Source of the DNA: Gemmatimonadota bacterium | Lineage (GTDB): Bacteria > Gemmatimonadota > Gemmatimonadetes > Gemmatimonadales > Gemmatimonadaceae | Length of the DNA stretch: 52,101 nucleotides | Assembly: GCA_003223455.1 (NCBI GenBank) | Contig: QHVE01000099.1 | Span: 30,426 to 82,526 of the forward strand | Reading direction: 5' to 3' | Shown: positions 8,385 through 16,731 of the stretch, piece after piece | How positions within the stretch are numbered: position 1 is the first letter of the stretch | Layout of the letters: each line of letters starts with the position of its first letter | Program-made: the position numbers and the translations under genes | Notes under the pieces: generated by a model | Told to the model about the DNA's origin: nothing | Database searches by the model: none | The model's input: only the letters and a program-made list of their open reading frames with translations

Positions 8385-9459
8385 GCGCGACGAGGACTTC
8401 GTCGCCGTCGAGTCGCAACTGCGCGCGCTCGAGCGTGGCGACGGCGAGGGTGACTTGCGCTTCGCCAGTGGTGCGACCCTTCACGTGTCGAGCCTCTCGA
8501 AGCCGTTCTTTCCGAAGCCCGGCATCACGAAGGGTGCGCTGATGCGCTACTACACGCGTGTCGCCCGCTATCTCCTGCCGGAGATCGATGGCCGCGCGCT
8601 GGTGTTGAAGCGCTATCCCGATGGCGTGGCGGGACCGATGTTCTTCCAGCAGAACGCCGGGGAGCATGTGCCCGACGCCGTGCGCATCGCCACGCTGGAT
8701 ACGGTGGAACTGGGTGCGAAGCCGCGTATCATCGGCGGCGACCTCGCCACGCTGCTTTACACCGTGCAGCTGGGGGCGATCGAGGTGCATCCGTGGCTCT
8801 CTCGCATCGTCGACATCGATGCGCCCGACCGGTGTCTGATCGATCTGGACCCAGGCGACGACGTGCCGTTCGCCGATGTCGCAGCGCTGGCGCGCGAGGT
8901 CGTGCGCATCGCCGAGGCGTGCGGGCTCACCGTGGCGCTGAAGACCTCGGGCGCGAGTGGGATCCACATCGTCCTGCCGCTTCCGCCGCGCACGAGCTAC
9001 GAGACGTCGGCCGAACTCGCGCTGCGGTTGGCGGAGGCGGTCGTGACCGCCAATCCCGGGACGGCCACGGTGGAGCGCGGCGTGAAGGCCCGCCCGAAAG
9101 GAAGCATCTACGTCGACGCATTGCAGAACGCGCGTGGCAAGAGCATGGCGGCACCGTACAGCGTCCGGGCGCGGCCCGCGGCGTCGGTGTCGGCTCCCCT
9201 GCGCCCACGCGAGCTGACGCATCGACTCCGTATCGATGCGTTCACGGTTGGTACGATCCCGGCGCGACTGACGCGCGCGGGAGACCTGTGGGCCGACGCG
9301 ATCGCCACGCGTCCCACGGCGCGGACGCTCGCGCGAGCGATGGCGGCATTGCAGGACGCGTCCTCGGCGCCCCCGCCGCGGCGCGGCAGCAGTGGACGCA
9401 GGCGAGCAGGAGGGACAGATGCTGGACCAGCAAGAGGGCGCCGAACGCAGCGCACGTGA
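8371..9459 (+). CDS. LigD-type DNA polymerase/primase domain protein (PolDom)
   Basis: A 362-residue stand-alone polymerase domain of LigD, an archaeo-eukaryotic primase-fold enzyme that fills gaps and adds ribonucleotides during end joining. Motifs: FFPKPGITKG near the N-terminus, the catalytic pair in DLDPGD (D158 and D160), the KTSGASGIHI phosphate/His motif and YVDALQNARGKSMAAPYS near the end of the core. The last ~50 residues are an Arg/Pro-rich tail. The ATG sits inside the end of the ligase gene (14-nt overlap), implying translational coupling. The two proteins probably work as a complex that replaces a single LigD chain. Confidence 0.9.
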   Translation: MTPRKRDEDFVAVESQLRALERGDGEGDLRFASGATLHVSSLSKPFFPKPGITKGALMRYYTRVARYLLPEIDGRALVLKRYPDGVAGPMFFQQNAGEHVPDAVRIATLDTVELGAKPRIIGGDLATLLYTVQLGAIEVHPWLSRIVDIDAPDRCLIDLDPGDDVPFADVAALAREVVRIAEACGLTVALKTSGASGIHIVLPLPPRTSYETSAELALRLAEAVVTANPGTATVERGVKARPKGSIYVDALQNARGKSMAAPYSVRARPAASVSAPLRPRELTHRLRIDAFTVGTIPARLTRAGDLWADAIATRPTARTLARAMAALQDASSAPPPRRGSSGRRRAGGTDAGPARGRRTQRT

Positions 9460-9766
9460 CGGTGCGCGAGGCACGCCACTTTATCGTCGGCCGATGCCAG
9501 GCGGCGGGTACGTCGAGGTGGAGCTCGACGCCGCGTCAGCCGACACGGCGCCTGAAAGCACGGGAGCGCCGATCCGCGGGCGGCTCGTGATGGAGCGACG
9601 TGCGGATCCGGGACGTCGGTACGGTCACCGGGCTCCCGTGGTGGCGGAGCTGACCGGCGACGATCGCGACGAGCTGGTGGCGGATCTGTTCCGGCTGGCG
9701 CGCGACAACGCGGCACTGGCTCGCAGTGTGATGCGGATGCAGGCCCTCCGTCCGCAGGTGGACTGA
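9419..9766 (+). CDS. Hypothetical protein
   Basis: A 115-residue protein overlapping the end of the polymerase gene by 41 nt. The ATG at 9419 has GGAGGG about 5 nt upstream, better than the in-frame GTG at 9392. The N-terminal half is polar and rich in Asp, Glu, Gly and Arg. The C-terminal ~40 residues (from VVAELTGDD) look like one amphipathic helix. There are no Cys, His clusters or membrane segments. The overlap places it in the ligase-polymerase operon, so an accessory role in that repair system is possible but is only inference from position. Confidence 0.65.
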   Translation: MLDQQEGAERSARDGARGTPLYRRPMPGGGYVEVELDAASADTAPESTGAPIRGRLVMERRADPGRRYGHRAPVVAELTGDDRDELVADLFRLARDNAALARSVMRMQALRPQVD

Positions 9767-9783
9767 GGGCGGAAACCGCTCAG
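9763..9783. terminator. Short hairpin spanning two convergent stop codons
   Basis: CTGA at 9763-9766 pairs with TCAG at 9780-9783 and GCGG with CCGC around an AAA loop. Both stop codons of the convergent genes lie in the outer stem. The hairpin is small and without a T-tract, so termination is only suggested. Confidence 0.3.
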
Positions 9784-10088
9784 CCGCCCGCAGCGCGCAG
9801 CGGTATCTCGATCTGCGGCTCGTCGTCGGCTCGGTTCGGCGCGCCTGGGGAGCCTGCTTCACCGCGCGCGACGGGGCGGGCGCCGAGCAGGTGGAGCGTT
9901 TGATGGTAGAAGTGGAGGGTCTGGATGGGTGCCCGAAGACTCTCCTGGCCTGCGCGAGCGATGGCATAGCCTTCCTCGCGCACGCGGCGCGGGAGGGCAC
10001 GCGCGAGCGGATGCCGGAGCAGGCGCCGAATCTCGGTGCCGTTCCGGGCCAGGAGGGCCGCGCAGAGGCTATCCAGGTAGTCGAGCAT
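9780..10088 (-). CDS. Hypothetical protein
   Basis: About 102 residues from the ATG at 10088, which has GGAG about 7 nt upstream. An in-frame ATG at 10118 would add 10 residues but lies inside a likely -10 element and has no ribosome site. The protein is mostly helical by composition, with an Arg-rich middle (RRLLRHPLARALPRRVREE) and a polar tail. No known motif is recognised. Upstream lies an ATTAGTAGCAAT element resembling half of the operator of the NUDIX regulator located behind it (10189-10887), so the two genes may be controlled together. Confidence 0.6.
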   Translation of the reverse strand: MLDYLDSLCAALLARNGTEIRRLLRHPLARALPRRVREEGYAIARAGQESLRAPIQTLHFYHQTLHLLGARPVARGEAGSPGAPNRADDEPQIEIPLRAAGG

Positions 10089-10112
10089 CCGCTGCTCCGT
10101 ATTCGACCTAAA

Positions 10113-10143
10113 TAACATATTGCTACTAATGTGCCAGAAGCAA
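10113..10143 (-). promoter_or_regulatory. Putative promoter with NrtR-like half operator
   Basis: On the minus strand TTGCTT (10138-10143) and TATGTT (10114-10119) are separated by 18 nt and resemble a sigma-70 promoter for the hypothetical gene. The spacer contains CATTAGTAGCAATATG, an imperfect dyad (10116-10133). Its ATTAGT half matches the operator at 10897-10919. Confidence 0.4.
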
Positions 10144-10188
10144 GCCCTGGCGCAGCGTACGGGCAGTCACGATCAGGTATCGGGCGGG

Positions 10189-10887
10189 TCAGCCGTCGGT
10201 GAACAGATCGAATCGCACGCCGCGGCGGGCTCCGCGCCGCTTGCGGGGGGCGTAGCGGAACAATTGAGCCGGGCGGCCGCGCCCCTCGCTGCGCCACTCG
10301 TCGGTCGGTTCCACCAGGTAACTGGCCTGGAGCGCGCGCCGGAAGCTCGCCTTGTGGAGCCGTCGCCCGAGGAGGAGCTCGTAGATCCCCTGCAGATCAC
10401 TCAGGGTGAACATCGGGGGCAGGAGGCGAAACGCGAGCGGTGATTGATCGACTCGTTGGCGGACGACCGTGGTCGCGCGATCGACGATGGCTCGGTGCCG
10501 CGGCGGCAGCGGCGGGAGCGCGGCGAGCGAGAACCACTCCGCGCCAGCGACGAGTGCGGATTCCGCGTGCGGCGTGAGGGCCACGATGCCGACCGAGACG
10601 TCGGCATCACCCGGGTGACGGCGTACGTCAGCGAAGGCACCCACCTGCTCGAGGAGGGCCGGCGTCGCGCCAAGCGCGCCTTCGGTGATGCGCGCGGCGG
10701 CGTCCTCCAGCCCTTCGCCGGGGAGTGGCGCGTCCCAGGGCAGTGACCAGCGCTCGCGACCGCCCGGCGCCGTGCGCACGAGCAGCGCCGCGAGTGTGTC
10801 CGCCTGCGGCGAGAGCACCACTACGTCGACCGCCAGCGTCGTCTTCCGCACGGCGGGCTTCATGGAGTGGGGCGGGCGCTCGCGCAT
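10189..10887 (-). CDS. NUDIX-domain transcriptional regulator, NrtR-like
   Basis: A 232-residue protein with a NUDIX fold (~15-145) followed by a winged-helix domain (~155-225), the arrangement of NrtR/YgdQ regulators. The NUDIX part (VDVVVLSPQ start, WSLPWDAPLPGEGLEDAAAR) has a degenerate Nudix box: the REXXEE core is missing, so it should bind rather than hydrolyse its ligand. The C-terminal block FTLSDLQGIYELLLGR...ASFRRAL is characteristic of the family. Known NrtR proteins sense ADP-ribose and repress NAD metabolism genes; no such gene is in this window. A dyad operator overlaps its promoter, suggesting autoregulation. An in-frame ATG at 10863 is an alternative start and fits the promoter better. 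Confidence 0.82.
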   Translation of the reverse strand: MRERPPHSMKPAVRKTTLAVDVVVLSPQADTLAALLVRTAPGGRERWSLPWDAPLPGEGLEDAAARITEGALGATPALLEQVGAFADVRRHPGDADVSVGIVALTPHAESALVAGAEWFSLAALPPLPPRHRAIVDRATTVVRQRVDQSPLAFRLLPPMFTLSDLQGIYELLLGRRLHKASFRRALQASYLVEPTDEWRSEGRGRPAQLFRYAPRKRRGARRGVRFDLFTDG

Positions 10888-10894
10888 GAGGCGC

Positions 10895-10924
10895 GAATTA
10901 GTAACAAGACGTCACTAATGTCAA
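10895..10924 (-). promoter_or_regulatory. Promoter with embedded 23-nt dyad operator
   Basis: Reading the minus strand, TTGACA (10919-10924) and TAATTC (10895-10900) are 18 nt apart and form a plausible -35/-10 pair. Between and overlapping them lies the inverted repeat ATTAGT-N11-ACTAAT (10897-10919), whose 21-bp core begins TTAGT and ends ACTAA as in NrtR operators. A repressor here would block RNA polymerase directly. Confidence 0.65.
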
Positions 10925-11140
10925 GAGCGCGCGATCGGCAGCGTCGGATTTGGTAACAAAGCGACTTGAATTCAGACGCGCCGCGTGAGACGTGATATAC
11001 GTCGTGCCGACAGAACCGTCAACGGACGATGTGGCCGGTGTCGCGTGCGGCACGCATCAACGAGCGACACAGCGGGCGGTCGCAGGTGCTCCGGTGCAAG
11101 AACAGACTGCCGGCGCGACGTTCGGCGCAGGCGGCGCGTG

Positions 11141-13063
11141 CTAGGGAACGGCCGGCGCAGTGGCCGAAGCGTTCGGCGCGCGTGCCTCGCGTCGCAAGCC
11201 AGCGCCGTATGGCGCGACTGACGGGATTGTGATCGGAAGCTGCCCGCTGATCGGCGCGGCACCGAGCAACGCGCGCGCCGCTGCTCGCTGCATGAGCGGC
11301 GAGCCGCCCCACGCGATGAGGTACGCCGGAACGGGCGGCAGGTCCTGCGCGATGTACGGATTGCTGAACGTGGCGAGCACGACGTGTGTGCCGGCCTTCT
11401 GCAAACCGGTGAGGAAATCGGCCATCCCCTCAGGTGCCCCGAGGCGCGAGGTCGACGAACTCGCGCCGAAGTACGAGGAGACGATCACCACATCGGCGCC
11501 CTGCGCGCCGCGCAGCGCGTTTTCCACGAGCGCGGGAAGAAGTCGTGGCTGGGGCGTCGCGACGTACTGGGCATTCTGCCCAGGCGCGGCAGCCGCAGCC
11601 ACGGTGGCGTCGTACACCTGTTCGGTGGTGAGCGAGATGGAGCGAAGCGCGGGAAACATCCGTGCGAGCTCCGCGTTGAACGTCGTCCCCGCGCCGAGAT
11701 CGGTGCGCGGCGCAATCGTCACGCTGACGACGCGTGCCGTGCGAGGCAAGCCACCGAGCGGGACGACACCAAGCGAGTCCTTCACGAGCGTAATGGCGCG
11801 CTCGGCGGCGAGCTGAGCGTCCGCGACGCTCGCGCTGTCGCCGACCACGGTGCGGAGCGCCGTCAGATCGACGAGGCGCTGCCGGGCGAGACCCATCTCC
11901 TGCTTCGCGACGAGCAGCTTGCGCACCGATTCCGTGATGCGGGATTCGGGGAAGAGCCCGCGATGCACGCCGTCCACGACGGCGTCGATCGCACCCGCGA
12001 TGTCGGTGGGCATCAACAGCACATCGGCACCAGCGATGACGGCACGCTGCGTCACCTCGGCCATCGTCATCTTGCCGAGCACGCCGTTCATGTCCAGCGC
12101 ATCGGTGATCACGAGGCCACGGAAGCCCAGTCGTCCGCGCAGCAGATCGGTCATGATGTGCGGGTTCAGGGTTGCTGGCAGCGACGAGGTGTCCAGACCC
12201 GGGAGCTGACCATGGAAGGTCATGATCCCGCGCACTCCGGCCTGAACGGCGGCGCGGAACGGCACGAGCTCGACGCTGTCGAGCCGCGCGGCGGAAGCGT
12301 TGACGCGGGCCAGCTCGAGGTGGGAGTTCTGTTCGGTGTCGCCATGCCCCGGGAAGTGCTTGCCGGTGGCGAGCATGCCGTTCTCCTGGATGCCGCGCAC
12401 GAGGGCGGCGCCCAATCGGGCGACGAGCTGTGGGTTCTCGCCGAACGACCGCAGGCTGATGACGGGATTTTTCGGGTTGTTGTTGACGTCGAGCACCGGT
12501 GCGAACGCCATGTGGATGCCGAGCGCACGCCCCTCGCGCGCCGTGGCGCGCCCCATCTGATACGCGTACGTCGTGTCACGCGTCGCCCCGATCCCCATCT
12601 GGTAGGGGAAGTACGTGGCCCCGCCGAGATCGATCGCGTTCGGAAGGAAGTAACCGCCGCGGGCGCGGAATGCCGCGCCGGTCTCGAGATCCGCCCCGAC
12701 GAGGAGCGGCAGCGGGCTGGCCTGCTGGAGCGCATTGAGCTTGCTGGCGATCTCGGTGGGCGAGCCGACGGAGACGATGATCCCGCCGACATGCTGCTCA
12801 CGAACGAGACGCTCGACGCGCCGATACGTGGGATCGTCGGCCGCGGTGTAGTCGCCGAGCACCCATGGCCACACCAGCTGCGCTGCCTTGTCACGGAGTG
12901 ACATCGTCGCGAGCACGGAGTCGGCCCATGCCCCACGACGAGTCTCGTCCGCGGCGCTCGCCGAGGGCCGGCCCGTGGGGGGCGTGGAGCGGCTCGTCGT
13001 GGCGCAGGCCACCAGCGTGGCCGTGGCGAGAGCGACCAACGTGCGAGCCGCGCGGGCTACCAT
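11141..13063 (-). CDS. Glycoside hydrolase family 3 lipoprotein (beta-N-acetylhexosaminidase-like)
   Basis: The open frame runs further upstream, but the ATG at 13063 gives a 640-residue protein with a clear lipoprotein signal (hydrophobic ATLVAC lipobox). The N-terminal GH3 barrel has the KHFPGHGDT motif typical of NagZ-like enzymes and the nucleophile in TDALDMNGV (about Asp321). The C-terminal ~200 residues match the second GH3 domain (a VIVSSYFGAS segment). The protein would sit in a membrane or the periplasm and cleave beta-linked N-acetylglucosamine or glucose from peptidoglycan fragments or polysaccharide. The start overlaps the end of the YggX-like gene by 7 nt, so translation is probably coupled. 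Confidence 0.9.
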   Translation of the reverse strand: MVARAARTLVALATATLVACATTSRSTPPTGRPSASAADETRRGAWADSVLATMSLRDKAAQLVWPWVLGDYTAADDPTYRRVERLVREQHVGGIIVSVGSPTEIASKLNALQQASPLPLLVGADLETGAAFRARGGYFLPNAIDLGGATYFPYQMGIGATRDTTYAYQMGRATAREGRALGIHMAFAPVLDVNNNPKNPVISLRSFGENPQLVARLGAALVRGIQENGMLATGKHFPGHGDTEQNSHLELARVNASAARLDSVELVPFRAAVQAGVRGIMTFHGQLPGLDTSSLPATLNPHIMTDLLRGRLGFRGLVITDALDMNGVLGKMTMAEVTQRAVIAGADVLLMPTDIAGAIDAVVDGVHRGLFPESRITESVRKLLVAKQEMGLARQRLVDLTALRTVVGDSASVADAQLAAERAITLVKDSLGVVPLGGLPRTARVVSVTIAPRTDLGAGTTFNAELARMFPALRSISLTTEQVYDATVAAAAAPGQNAQYVATPQPRLLPALVENALRGAQGADVVIVSSYFGASSSTSRLGAPEGMADFLTGLQKAGTHVVLATFSNPYIAQDLPPVPAYLIAWGGSPLMQRAAARALLGAAPISGQLPITIPSVAPYGAGLRREARAPNASATAPAVP

Positions 13064-13338
13064 GTGATGGTCCCCTTCTTCGAAGTGTCCACATCCTCCT
13101 CGTGTCCGCTCTTGAAGAGGAACGCCTCCATGTTCTTGGTGAGGAAGCTGCGCGCCTGTGGATCCATCACGTTCAAGCCGTAATGGTTGATCAGCATCGT
13201 CTGCTGCTTCACCCACTGTCCCCAACATTCCTGGCAGAGACTGTCCACGATGCGGGCGCCGATGGGGCCGGGGAAAGGCGGACGCTCGAATCCGGCGCGC
13301 GTCTGGCCGCAGCGTACGCAAGTAACGGTGCTAGGCAT
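13057..13338 (-). CDS. Fe(2+)-trafficking/oxidative damage protection protein, YggX-like
   Basis: A 93-residue protein with the YggX core: PFPGPIGARI, WGQWVKQQTMLINHYGLNVMDP and a helix ending in MEAFLF. Enterobacterial YggX has one key Cys near position 7 and helps protect Fe-S clusters. This version has two CxxC pairs, at 7/10 (CVRC) and 35/38 (CQEC), that could bind zinc or iron. The ATG at 13338 precedes a normal N-terminus (MPSTVTC). It is the first gene of a two-gene unit with the GH3 lipoprotein, overlapping by 7 nt. The family is clear; the metal site is inference. Confidence 0.88.
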   Translation of the reverse strand: MPSTVTCVRCGQTRAGFERPPFPGPIGARIVDSLCQECWGQWVKQQTMLINHYGLNVMDPQARSFLTKNMEAFLFKSGHEEDVDTSKKGTITW

Positions 13339-13429
13339 GAGACCTCATCGATGGGGCGAGCTTCAAATCTACCCGAACGAGCGGTGAATCGGTCAGACGG
13401 TTGGTCAGTTCACGTCAGCCGGCAGTCAG

Positions 13430-13466
13430 AAGCAGAAAAGGCACACCAGCCTAGACTGGTGTGCCC
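13430..13466 (-). terminator. Rho-independent terminator of the desaturase gene
   Basis: GGCACACCAG (13440-13449) and CTGGTGTGCC (13456-13465) form a perfect 10-bp stem with a 6-nt loop. On the minus strand it is followed by TTTTCTGCTT. It lies about 50 nt downstream of the desaturase stop. Confidence 0.85.
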
Positions 13467-13517
13467 TCCGAATACCGGTCACTAATAACCGTGCATGCCG
13501 CCGAAGGCGGCGGGCTG

Positions 13518-14318
13518 TCAGGCCGCTGCGTCCACCGCGTGCTCGTCGTGGCGGAGGGCGGCGGAGCCGTAGTTGCGCGCATACTCGACCTTGGCGAGAC
13601 CGAACGCCTGGAGTGTGCGGATGTATGCCCAGCCGATGTCGAACTCGAACCACTTGGCCTTGAACTTGGCGCTCTTCGGATCGGCGTGGTGGTTGTTGTG
13701 GAGCTCCTCGCCACCGAGCCAGATGGCGATCGGCGAGATGTTCCGGCTCTCGTCCTTCACTTCGAAGTTGCGATAGCCGAGCGCGTGTCCGATGCCATTG
13801 ATGACGCCGGCAGCCCACAGCGGGATCCAGATCATCTGGACGCCCCATACGGCGGGGCCGACGAAGAAGCCGAACAGGTAGATGTCGATGGCGAGCATCA
13901 GGAGGATGCCAGTCCAATTGAGCGGTGTGAGGAGGTGCCGCTCGATCCAGTCGTTCGGCGTGCCCTTGCCGTACTTCTCGAGCATGCCGGGCTGGCGCAC
14001 CGCCTTGCGGTAGTAGAACGCGCCCTTGAGCAGGATCTCACGCAGGCCCTCGACGAGCGGCGAGTGCGGATCACCTTCGCGGTCGGCGAACGCGTGGTGC
14101 TTCCGATGGCAGGCGACCCATTCCTTGGTGACGATCGCCGTCGTGAGCCACAGCCAGATGCGCATCGGCATCGCAGCGATGGCGTGAAGGCGCACGCCGC
14201 GATGGGTCTGCGCGCGATGGAGGAAGAGCGTCACGCACACATTCGTGAGATGCCCCGCGATCACGACGAACAGCACCGGAATCCACCACCGGCTCGCCCA
14301 GGCGCCAAACTCTGGCAT
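13518..14318 (-). CDS. Acyl-CoA/fatty acid desaturase, delta-9 type
   Basis: A 266-residue membrane desaturase. The ATG at 14318 has GGAG about 9 nt upstream; the longer frame has no support. Three histidine boxes that bind the di-iron centre are intact: HRAQTH (34-39), HRKHH (71-75) and HNNHH (207-211). Hydrophobic segments flank them (WWIPVLFVVIAG, IWLWLTTAIV, ILLMLAIDIYLFGFFVGPAVW). The enzyme introduces a cis double bond in acyl chains and would adjust membrane fluidity. It is slightly short for the family and has no cytochrome b5 fusion, so it needs an external electron donor, which is not in the window. Confidence 0.92.
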   Translation of the reverse strand: MPEFGAWASRWWIPVLFVVIAGHLTNVCVTLFLHRAQTHRGVRLHAIAAMPMRIWLWLTTAIVTKEWVACHRKHHAFADREGDPHSPLVEGLREILLKGAFYYRKAVRQPGMLEKYGKGTPNDWIERHLLTPLNWTGILLMLAIDIYLFGFFVGPAVWGVQMIWIPLWAAGVINGIGHALGYRNFEVKDESRNISPIAIWLGGEELHNNHHADPKSAKFKAKWFEFDIGWAYIRTLQAFGLAKVEYARNYGSAALRHDEHAVDAAA

Positions 14319-14388
14319 TGCTGACTCCACTGACTGTAAGCACCAACTCCAGGACGACGCCGCACGCATCGCCTGGACGGGGACAAAT

Positions 14389-14419
14389 GGCTCCGGATGC
14401 CTCACGGACATCCGGAGCC
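14389..14419 (-). terminator. Perfect hairpin between M1 peptidase and desaturase
   Basis: GGCTCCGGATG (14389-14399) and CATCCGGAGCC (14409-14419) form a perfect 11-bp stem with a 9-nt loop, then ATTTGT on the minus strand. It lies 130-160 nt after the M1 peptidase stop and 70-100 nt before the desaturase start. Termination of the M1 transcript is likely; a 5'-leader structure is the alternative. Confidence 0.5.
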
Positions 14420-14551
14420 AGCACGAACATCACACCAACAGTCGCTGAATCTAACGGCCGACGACTCGGACAGCCATCGGGCAACTCCTGACGGCGGGAG
14501 GAACGGGCTCAGCCGCCGACATAATTGCATGCATCGCGCACCGCGTCGACG

Positions 14552-16567
14552 TCAGGGCAGCGGTCGCCCGCCGATCTCTCCGCTCAAGCCCCCCGACGTC
14601 GCCGCCGCGGTTGCCGCGGCGGGAACGGGCGTCCCCCACGCGTCGTCCGTCGGCTTCCAATCGGCAGCCAGCACGGCCTCGATGCGTTCGCCTTGCGACC
14701 ACACTTCGACCGGCATCACGACGTCCTGGGTGGTGTTGTCCCTGAACAGGAGCCGCAGTCGAACCGGGAAAGGCACCGACGAATTCCGTCGCAGTGCGAT
14801 CACCGCGTTGTTCTGTCCCTGCTGCTGACGCATGGTCACGTTGTCGATGCCGATGTCGAGGACGTCGGTCGAATACCAGAACGAGCGCCAGTACCAGCCG
14901 AGATCCATCCCGGACACGTTCTCGATGGTGCGAAAGAAGTCGCCCGGCGACGGATGCTTGAATGCCCAGCGCTGCGTGTACTCGCGGAACGCGCGATCGA
15001 ACGTCGCGCGGCCGACGACGTTGTCGCGCAGCGCGAGGAGCACGACGGCGGGCTTGCGGTAGCCGAGGGCGCCGAGGGCGCGTGCGTCGATGCGGTCGGG
15101 GGGCGTCATGAGTGGAGCATCGATGCGATTCTCCACCGTTTGGCGCCAATTGCTCACGTACCCGGTGTAGGGAGACGTGCCCGGCGTCCGGCGCTCGAGC
15201 GCGAACGCATTGATGTACGTGTTGAAGCCCTCGTCCTGCCAGGCGTACCGTCGTTCGTTGGAGCCAACGATCATGGGGAACCATTCGTGCCCATGCTCGT
15301 GATTGATCGTGCCGAAGATCGACCTGGGATCATCCAGCGGGTTGCCGTAGTGGACCATCACGAACATCGGGTACTCCATACCGCCGACCGGCCCCGCGAC
15401 GGACGTGGCCTGCGGGTACGGATACTTGTAGACGAGCTCCGAATAGTTCTTGATCGTCCACGCGGTCTGCTCGGCGGCCTGTTCCCAGGCCTTGCCCGAC
15501 TTGGCAACCTGATAGTAGGCCTGGGCGAGCACCCCATTCGCGTTGACGGCGTCCCAGCGGAAGTCGGGTGCACCGGCCCAGGCGACGTCGCGCACGTTCT
15601 GCGCGCGAAAGCGCCAGATGCGCGAGCCGGGCGTCGGCGTCGCGTGCGCCTCGTCGTTCGTGATGATGGCGACCGTGGAGTCCGAGCGTGCCGCGCGCGC
15701 GAGTCGCTCCCGCTGCGCGGCCGTGAGCACGTCGGCGGGGTTCTGCAGGACGCCGCTGCCCGCGATGGTGTAGCCGGCGGGGGCGGTGACGCTGTAGTCG
15801 ATGTCGCCGTACTCGAGGTAGAACTCACCCTGGCCGAAGTATGGATCGGTGTTCCAGCCGCGGATGTCGTCGTAGACGGCCATGCGCGGAAACCACTGCG
15901 CGATCTCGTACAGGGTGCCATCGCGGCCCATCCGATCGGAACCGTGCTCGGGGACGCGGAACGCGTAGTTCATCGTGATGGTGAGCCGCCCCCCTTTCGG
16001 GGCGAGCGGCTGCTCGAGGTCGATGCGCCCCATCGTGTCGTCGACGTGGATCGGGGCGGGCCGACCGTTCACCAGCAGCGCGTCGATGTCGTAGCCGCCC
16101 TGGAAGCCCCGCACGCCCCACCGTGAGTCGGCGGGAAAGAGCATCGAGCCTTTGCTGCCCGGGCGATAGAGATTCTGATCGAGCTGCAGCCAGACGAAGC
16201 GCAGCGTATCGGGAGAGTTGTTCGTGTAACGGATCGTGACCGAGCCGGCGACGCGCTGCTGCGTGGTGTCGAGCGTGACGGCCACGGAATAGTCGGCACG
16301 CTGCTGCCAGTATTCCGGCCCGGGCGCGCCAGACGCGGAGCGCATCGCGCTGGGTGCCGGCCATTCCATCCTGTCGACGCGCGCGAGCGGGTCGCCGTCG
16401 ACCGTACGCGGGCGTCCGGAGCCACCCGTACTCGACGCAGGGCTGAGAGGTGACGACGCACCGACCGTCGCACGCGTGGTGTCGACACGGATCGGCGTCA
16501 ACACCTGGGGTCGCTGTGTCGCGCAGGCAGCGAGGAAGGCCAGCGAGATCGAGATGGAGCGTTTCAC
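14552..16567 (-). CDS. M1 family metallopeptidase (aminopeptidase) lipoprotein
   Basis: A 671-residue peptidase. GTG at 16567 gives an ideal lipoprotein signal (KRSISISLAFLAAC). The zinc site is HEHGH (423-427) with the third ligand Glu446 (QDEGF), the HExxH-18-E pattern of M1 enzymes. The substrate-binding GGMEYP replaces the usual GAMEN. An N-terminal beta-saddle domain (~60-280) precedes it. The short Pro/Ala-rich tail is probably disordered. It would remove N-terminal residues from peptides in the periplasm or on the outer membrane. It is divergent from the aldo/keto reductase across a 164-nt gap that must hold both promoters. Confidence 0.92.
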   Translation of the reverse strand: MKRSISISLAFLAACATQRPQVLTPIRVDTTRATVGASSPLSPASSTGGSGRPRTVDGDPLARVDRMEWPAPSAMRSASGAPGPEYWQQRADYSVAVTLDTTQQRVAGSVTIRYTNNSPDTLRFVWLQLDQNLYRPGSKGSMLFPADSRWGVRGFQGGYDIDALLVNGRPAPIHVDDTMGRIDLEQPLAPKGGRLTITMNYAFRVPEHGSDRMGRDGTLYEIAQWFPRMAVYDDIRGWNTDPYFGQGEFYLEYGDIDYSVTAPAGYTIAGSGVLQNPADVLTAAQRERLARAARSDSTVAIITNDEAHATPTPGSRIWRFRAQNVRDVAWAGAPDFRWDAVNANGVLAQAYYQVAKSGKAWEQAAEQTAWTIKNYSELVYKYPYPQATSVAGPVGGMEYPMFVMVHYGNPLDDPRSIFGTINHEHGHEWFPMIVGSNERRYAWQDEGFNTYINAFALERRTPGTSPYTGYVSNWRQTVENRIDAPLMTPPDRIDARALGALGYRKPAVVLLALRDNVVGRATFDRAFREYTQRWAFKHPSPGDFFRTIENVSGMDLGWYWRSFWYSTDVLDIGIDNVTMRQQQGQNNAVIALRRNSSVPFPVRLRLLFRDNTTQDVVMPVEVWSQGERIEAVLAADWKPTDDAWGTPVPAAATAAATSGGLSGEIGGRPLP

Positions 16568-16731
16568 GACATGCGGTGGTGGAAGGTCTGGCGGCCGACA
16601 GCGCCGCGCGTACCGACACGTCGCGCGCGACGTGCCCTTCGAGCCTGATCCGGCGGGAGCACCGCAACGCAAATGCCGCGTACGGAGGCTGCCCTTGCCC
16701 AACGCGAGGGGGATGCCTAGCGTCACCGGAC

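Noticed and set aside
11384-12901. 505-codon plus-strand frame opposite the GH3 gene
   Set aside because: Antisense shadow of a conserved glycosidase; no ribosome site and low-complexity charged translation.
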